Source of the DNA: Deltaproteobacteria bacterium
GTDB taxonomy: Bacteria; Desulfobacterota; Syntrophobacteria; BM002
DNA: 17,080 bases
Assembly: GCA_020350905.1 (NCBI GenBank)
Contig: CP070843.1
Location: 3,543,735-3,560,814 of the forward strand
Direction of reading: 5' to 3'
Shown here: piece by piece, positions 14,193-17,080 of the stretch
Layout: every line of letters begins with the position of its first letter
How positions within the stretch are numbered: position 1 is the first letter of the stretch
Translations under genes and position numbers: made by a program
Notes under the pieces: generated by a model
What the model was told of the DNA's origin: nothing
Database searches by the model: none
Seen by the model: only the letters and a program-made list of their open reading frames with translations

Positions 14193-15004
14193 GCACAGGG
14201 AAAAACCCTGCCCCGCTATGGCAGCACATACCGGCTGACATCCACCGCCGGTTACACCATTGTCTGGATCAAGTTGTGACTAAACCGTCAGACGGCGATG
14301 GTAGTATTGTTTTTTTCAGAGCGGACGATGTGGCTGTGCCGGGACGAAAATTAGCCAGGTTGGTCGATATCTTCGGTAAACACCAGGTGCCCCTAACCTT
14401 GGCCGTGGTGCCGGCTTGGCTTACGGAAACTCGATGGCAGCGGCTTCTTGAACTTTGTAGTAAAGACCACTCTTTAAGGTGCTGGATACAGCATGGCTGG
14501 CGGCATCTCAATCACGAGCCGCGGGGAAGCAAGTTGGAGTTTGGCCCAAGCAGATCGCTCTCTCGGAAGCGGAAGGATTTGCAGACGGGCTTCCAGCGAC
14601 TGAACAGACTTATGGGCGATGCATTCACCCCGGCCTTTACTCCGCCGTGGAACCGCTGCGATTCCGAAACCCTCAACGCTCTCCAGGAACTAGGTTACCA
14701 AGCGCTTTCCCGAGATCTGGGTGCCCAGCCGCCAGCCCCTGCTGCGGTCACCGAGTACCCGGTGAGTGTAGATCTTCATACCAGAAAAGAGAAAGATGGT
14801 GAAAGTGGGTGGCAGAACTTTCTTAAAGAACTCAGGGAGAGCCTTGGCAACGGCTTCTGTGGCATCATGATTCACCATCAGCGAATGAATAACGCAGCTT
14901 TTGATTTTTTGGAATTACTCCTGTCTGAACTCAAACAACGCAATCCATTTCGCCTTATCCATGTGGGCACTCTTTTACGGGAAGGGTATGTGGTCGAAAA
15001 CTAA
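14189..15004 (+). CDS. NodB-type polysaccharide deacetylase
   Basis: This 271-residue protein of the carbohydrate esterase 4/NodB superfamily removes acyl groups from amino sugars using a metal. VFFRADDVAVPGR (Asp46, Asp47) supplies the first motif, HGWRHLNH (His102, His106, His109) the metal-binding second motif, and FTPPWNRCDSETLNALQELG the third, with GIMIHHQRMN near the end. There is no signal peptide or membrane helix, so it should act in the cytoplasm, possibly on a lipid- or nucleotide-linked intermediate rather than on a finished polymer. The start ATG overlaps the previous stop by four bases, with GGAGGAAGG nine bases upstream. The substrate is probably an N-acetylated sugar made by the adjacent glycosyltransferases. 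That is inference. Confidence 0.88.
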   Translation: MSTGKNPAPLWQHIPADIHRRLHHCLDQVVTKPSDGDGSIVFFRADDVAVPGRKLARLVDIFGKHQVPLTLAVVPAWLTETRWQRLLELCSKDHSLRCWIQHGWRHLNHEPRGSKLEFGPSRSLSRKRKDLQTGFQRLNRLMGDAFTPAFTPPWNRCDSETLNALQELGYQALSRDLGAQPPAPAAVTEYPVSVDLHTRKEKDGESGWQNFLKELRESLGNGFCGIMIHHQRMNNAAFDFLELLLSELKQRNPFRLIHVGTLLREGYVVEN

Positions 15005-15021
15005 GAGGGGCAGGCCGGTGA

Positions 15022-15795
15022 TTGGTGTTTCCCGCATACTGCTTTTGTGTTATTTTGTTTGTCTTTGGCATAGTACTATCGTTTGTATACACACTCATTC
15101 ACAAAAGGATGATAGTGACCAAGTCTGCAAATAGAGGGACGGAGATTTCCAGGCAGGTGGTGCTCCCTTTTATGAAATCTCTTGAAATCAGCTTGAAGAG
15201 TATCCGGGTCCGGTTTTTCCGTTCAATGATTACTACCATGAGTTTAATACTGGCCGTCTCTTTCTTGAGCTTTGTGCGTGTGGGCACGGACGCGGCCAAT
15301 GGTTTGCTGCAGACTCAGAATCCCACGTATCGTCAGGCCCTGGTGCGAGCAGGCTATGATCTGGAGCCGGGTGCCACTTCCATGGGCAGCAGTGCCAAGG
15401 AGCGCTGGATAGTCATTCTCTCACTTTTGGTCTGCGTGGTGGGAATTGTCAACGCCCAACTCATGGCAGTGACCGAACGCTTTCGTGAGATCGGCACCAT
15501 CAAGTGTTTAGGGGCGCTGGACAGCTTTGTTTTGCGCCTCTTCGTTCTGGAAGCAGGTATGCAAGGGTTGGCAGGAGCGGGGATTGGCGCCCTGTTGGGC
15601 ACCGTGGCCGCTCTCCTGAACAGTCTTATTCGCTTCGGCTTGGTTGCCTGGAGATATGTCTATTGGTTGGCAGTGGCCAAGTCCATGGTATTTGCTCTGG
15701 CAATCGGCTGCATTCTGAGCCTGCTGGGTGTGCTCTATCCAGCAATAGTCGCCGCTCGCATGCAACCGGTTGAGGCTATGAGGGTAGAGCAATAA
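15022..15795 (+). CDS. Small FtsX-family ABC transporter permease
   Basis: The 257-residue membrane protein ends in a canonical FtsX/MacB permease domain: helix at about 129-148, AVTERFREIGTIKCLGA (the coupling segment contacting the ATPase), helices at about 172-200 and 222-245, and AARMQPVEAMRVEQ at the C-terminus. An earlier helix at about 68-88 (MITTMSLILAVSFLSFV) is the usual first one. The extracytoplasmic loop after it is only about 40 residues, against 200 or more in MacB or LolC/E. From the TTG at 15022 there is also an additional N-terminal helix (residues 6-26). If translation begins at ATG 15109, preceded by AAAAGG, this helix is absent and the classic four-helix form results. It lies 17 bp after the deacetylase and before the ATPase gene. 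Confidence 0.82.
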   Translation: MVFPAYCFCVILFVFGIVLSFVYTLIHKRMIVTKSANRGTEISRQVVLPFMKSLEISLKSIRVRFFRSMITTMSLILAVSFLSFVRVGTDAANGLLQTQNPTYRQALVRAGYDLEPGATSMGSSAKERWIVILSLLVCVVGIVNAQLMAVTERFREIGTIKCLGALDSFVLRLFVLEAGMQGLAGAGIGALLGTVAALLNSLIRFGLVAWRYVYWLAVAKSMVFALAIGCILSLLGVLYPAIVAARMQPVEAMRVEQ

Positions 15796-15976
15796 TATTG
15801 TCAGGTCATCTTTTGCGGTGAGCTTGGCTTAGTGGCCTAATCAGCTAGAAGGGCAGGGTAGAACATTCGAAATTCAAAGAACGAAATTCGAAACAATTCG
15901 ATATTTGATATTCGGATTTGATGAGCTGTAACCCGACCATATTAATAAGGATAGCGCCCGAGGATAGCGAATAGCC
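15796..15976. repeat. AT-rich TTCGAAATTC word region
   Basis: Between permease and ATPase genes, positions 15865-15915 consist of related words (ATTCGAAATTC, ACGAAATTCG, AACAATTCG, ATATTTGATATTC). GGATAGCG is then directly repeated at 15949-15956 and 15962-15969, just before the ATPase start. No gene, promoter or terminator is evident. The gap is unusual between two genes whose products should be co-expressed. Confidence 0.5.
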
Positions 15977-16714
15977 ATGTCGAATTCCCACAGTATAGTA
16001 AGAGTTTCTGGAGTTACCAAGGTTTTTAAACTGAGAAAACATGACGTAGAGGCACTCCGGGGCGTTGATCTAGAAATCCATGCCGGTGAGTATCTTTCCA
16101 TCATGGGGCCTTCGGGATCAGGGAAGAGTACTTTGTTCAACATGATTGGTGGTTTGGATAAGCCGTCATCCGGCAAGGTCTTTATCGACGAAGTGGATAT
16201 CGCCCAATTGGATGCATATGAATTGGCCTGGCTTCGCTGCCGCAAGATCGGCTACATTTTCCAGACGTTCAACTTGATTCAGGTCATGACAGCTCTCGAG
16301 AACGTTACCTTACCGATGATTTTTGCCGGAATGCATAATGATGCAGCGGTAGAGAAAGGTCTGGACCTTCTGGAGGTGGTGGGTTTGGGAGATCGATTTC
16401 GGCACAAGCCTTTCGAGCTTTCTGGAGGCCAGCAGCAACGGGTGGCGATTGCTCGGGCCATGGCAAATGATCCAGCCATCATCCTTGCCGATGAACCCAC
16501 TGGGAATCTTGATTTGACTACAGGAGAAGAGATCATCGAACTGCTCAAACGTTTGAGCGAAGAAAAAAGTGTGACTGTCATTTCAGCCACCCATGATTTC
16601 AAAATGCTCAGTGTTTCGGATCGTGTCGTCTGGATTCGAGATGGCCGCATAGACAAAGTCGAAGAGCGTGAACAACTCTCCATTTCGGTGGGGGAAATTG
16701 CACACCGGGCCTAG
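15977..16714 (+). CDS. LolD/MacB-type ABC transporter ATP-binding protein
   Basis: This is a 245-residue nucleotide-binding subunit. Walker A is GPSGSGKST (about residues 44-52), the Q-loop is YIFQTFNL (about 94-101), the signature is LSGGQQQRVAIARAM (about 148-162), Walker B with D-loop is ILADEPTGNLD and the H-loop is SATHD. The order and the extended ...GEYLSIMGPSGSGKST and QTFNLI segments are characteristic of the LolD/MacB/FtsE group that works with FtsX-type permeases. It should pair with the permease upstream. A partner permease may lie beyond the window. Substrate candidates include lipoproteins, peptides, or mechanotransmission to an envelope enzyme, and the sequence does not decide. 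An AGGA lies 13 bases before the ATG, a little far. Confidence 0.93.
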   Translation: MSNSHSIVRVSGVTKVFKLRKHDVEALRGVDLEIHAGEYLSIMGPSGSGKSTLFNMIGGLDKPSSGKVFIDEVDIAQLDAYELAWLRCRKIGYIFQTFNLIQVMTALENVTLPMIFAGMHNDAAVEKGLDLLEVVGLGDRFRHKPFELSGGQQQRVAIARAMANDPAIILADEPTGNLDLTTGEEIIELLKRLSEEKSVTVISATHDFKMLSVSDRVVWIRDGRIDKVEEREQLSISVGEIAHRA

Positions 16715-16743
16715 ACCGTAGTATCCACAAATTACCATCCGTA

Positions 16744-16761
16744 TGCGAAAGCGACTTCGCA
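16744..16761 (+). other. Small hairpin after the ATPase gene
   Basis: TGCGAA (16744-16749) pairs with TTCGCA (16756-16761) across a six-base loop, 30 bases after the ATPase stop. No T-run follows, so it is not a convincing terminator. It overlaps the furthest-upstream ATG (16743) of the next frame, a reason to prefer the later GTG start. Confidence 0.35.
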
Positions 16762-16811
16762 AAGTAATGACCATGACGTGGATATGTCATAGAAGAAGGG
16801 TAGCAGAATCA

Positions 16812-17080
16812 GTGAAAAGACTAAGGCTGAGGTGTGGAATTGGTGTCTTGTCTCTGTTTGTCACACTATCCTTGTTCTTTACTCAGGTTGCAGTTGCCGC
16901 TGATCCCAACCGGCTTCTGATTCAACAGTTTGCCGAACTTGGAGATCGGAGTACGGGAGCTCCAGGATGCGGAAAGGCAGCGGATTTCATTGCACAAAAT
17001 TTCAGGGATCTGGGAATTGAACGTGTAGGACGACAGCGGTTCCTGCTGCCAGTCACCCAATACCAGGGCGCCTATCTAAC
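16812..17080 (+). CDS. Secreted M28-like peptidase, N-terminal part
   Basis: The gene runs off the window, and 89 codons are visible from GTG 16812. They start with a good signal peptide: MKRLRLRC, a hydrophobic core (GVLSLFVTLSLFF) and a VAVA cleavage site near residue 29. The mature start, FAELGDRSTGAPGCGKAADF then IAQNFRDLGIE and RFLLPV, matches the N-terminal pattern of M28 aminopeptidases (the RxTGxPG segment, then an extended KAADFI helix). The metal ligands lie beyond the window, so catalysis cannot be checked. The in-frame ATG at 16743 would add 23 charged residues before the signal peptide and is less likely. AAGAAGGG lies about 11 bases before the GTG. It follows the ATPase by 97 bp and could be processed or assisted by the ABC module. 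Confidence 0.7.
   Translation, partial: MKRLRLRCGIGVLSLFVTLSLFFTQVAVAADPNRLLIQQFAELGDRSTGAPGCGKAADFIAQNFRDLGIERVGRQRFLLPVTQYQGAYL

Overview
The window reads as a stretch of ordinary chromosome from a Gram-negative, probably anaerobic bacterium of the Desulfobacterota (old Deltaproteobacteria) type. This placement is inference. It rests on the gene repertoire (a surface-glycan cluster, a type IV pilin-like gene, FtsX/LolD-type ABC parts), intermediate base composition, and intergenic DNA built from recurring short words (CACGAAG, GGGGTCAG, CACTAARCACT, TTCGAAATTC) of a kind I associate with that group. No rRNA, tRNA, CRISPR array, transposase or phage gene is visible.

Region 1 (1-5035, plus strand): a complete adenine deaminase (purine salvage), then a 965-residue protein in which an MrfA/YprA-type DExH helicase with a C-terminal four-cysteine cluster is fused to an MrfB/YprB-type DEDD exonuclease. 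In Bacillus these are two genes acting together in DNA repair. Region 2 (5061-7810, minus strand): read in transcription order, a cytoplasmic DUF1343/NamZ-like exo-muramidase, a 362-bp gap with a REP-like palindrome, a small B-box zinc-finger membrane protein, and a prepilin-like gene 6 bp behind it.

Region 3 (8101-15004, plus strand) is a glycan-assembly cluster. It has two paralogous MurG-like (COG4671-type) glycosyltransferases at its ends, two GT4 glycosyltransferases and a histidine phosphatase between them, and a NodB-type polysaccharide deacetylase translationally coupled to the last glycosyltransferase. Region 4 (15022-17080) follows at once on the same strand: a very small FtsX-family permease, a LolD/MacB-type ATPase, and the start of a secreted M28-like peptidase cut off by the window end. 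A reasonable reading is that region 3 builds and deacetylates a surface glycan or glycolipid, and that region 4 is a lipoprotein- or envelope-related ABC module. A direct link between the two is inference from adjacency only.

The intergenic spaces hold several inverted repeats: a nested hairpin at 7-99, a near-perfect 32-bp palindrome at 6423-6454, two tandem hairpins at 7881-7934, a set of mutually exclusive helices at 9394-9484 and a good intrinsic terminator at 9366-9386. The best candidates for something less described are the B-box/pilin-tail membrane protein with its pilin partner, the glycan cluster with its paralogous end genes, the helicase-nuclease fusion, and the competing-hairpin element upstream of the second glycosyltransferase.
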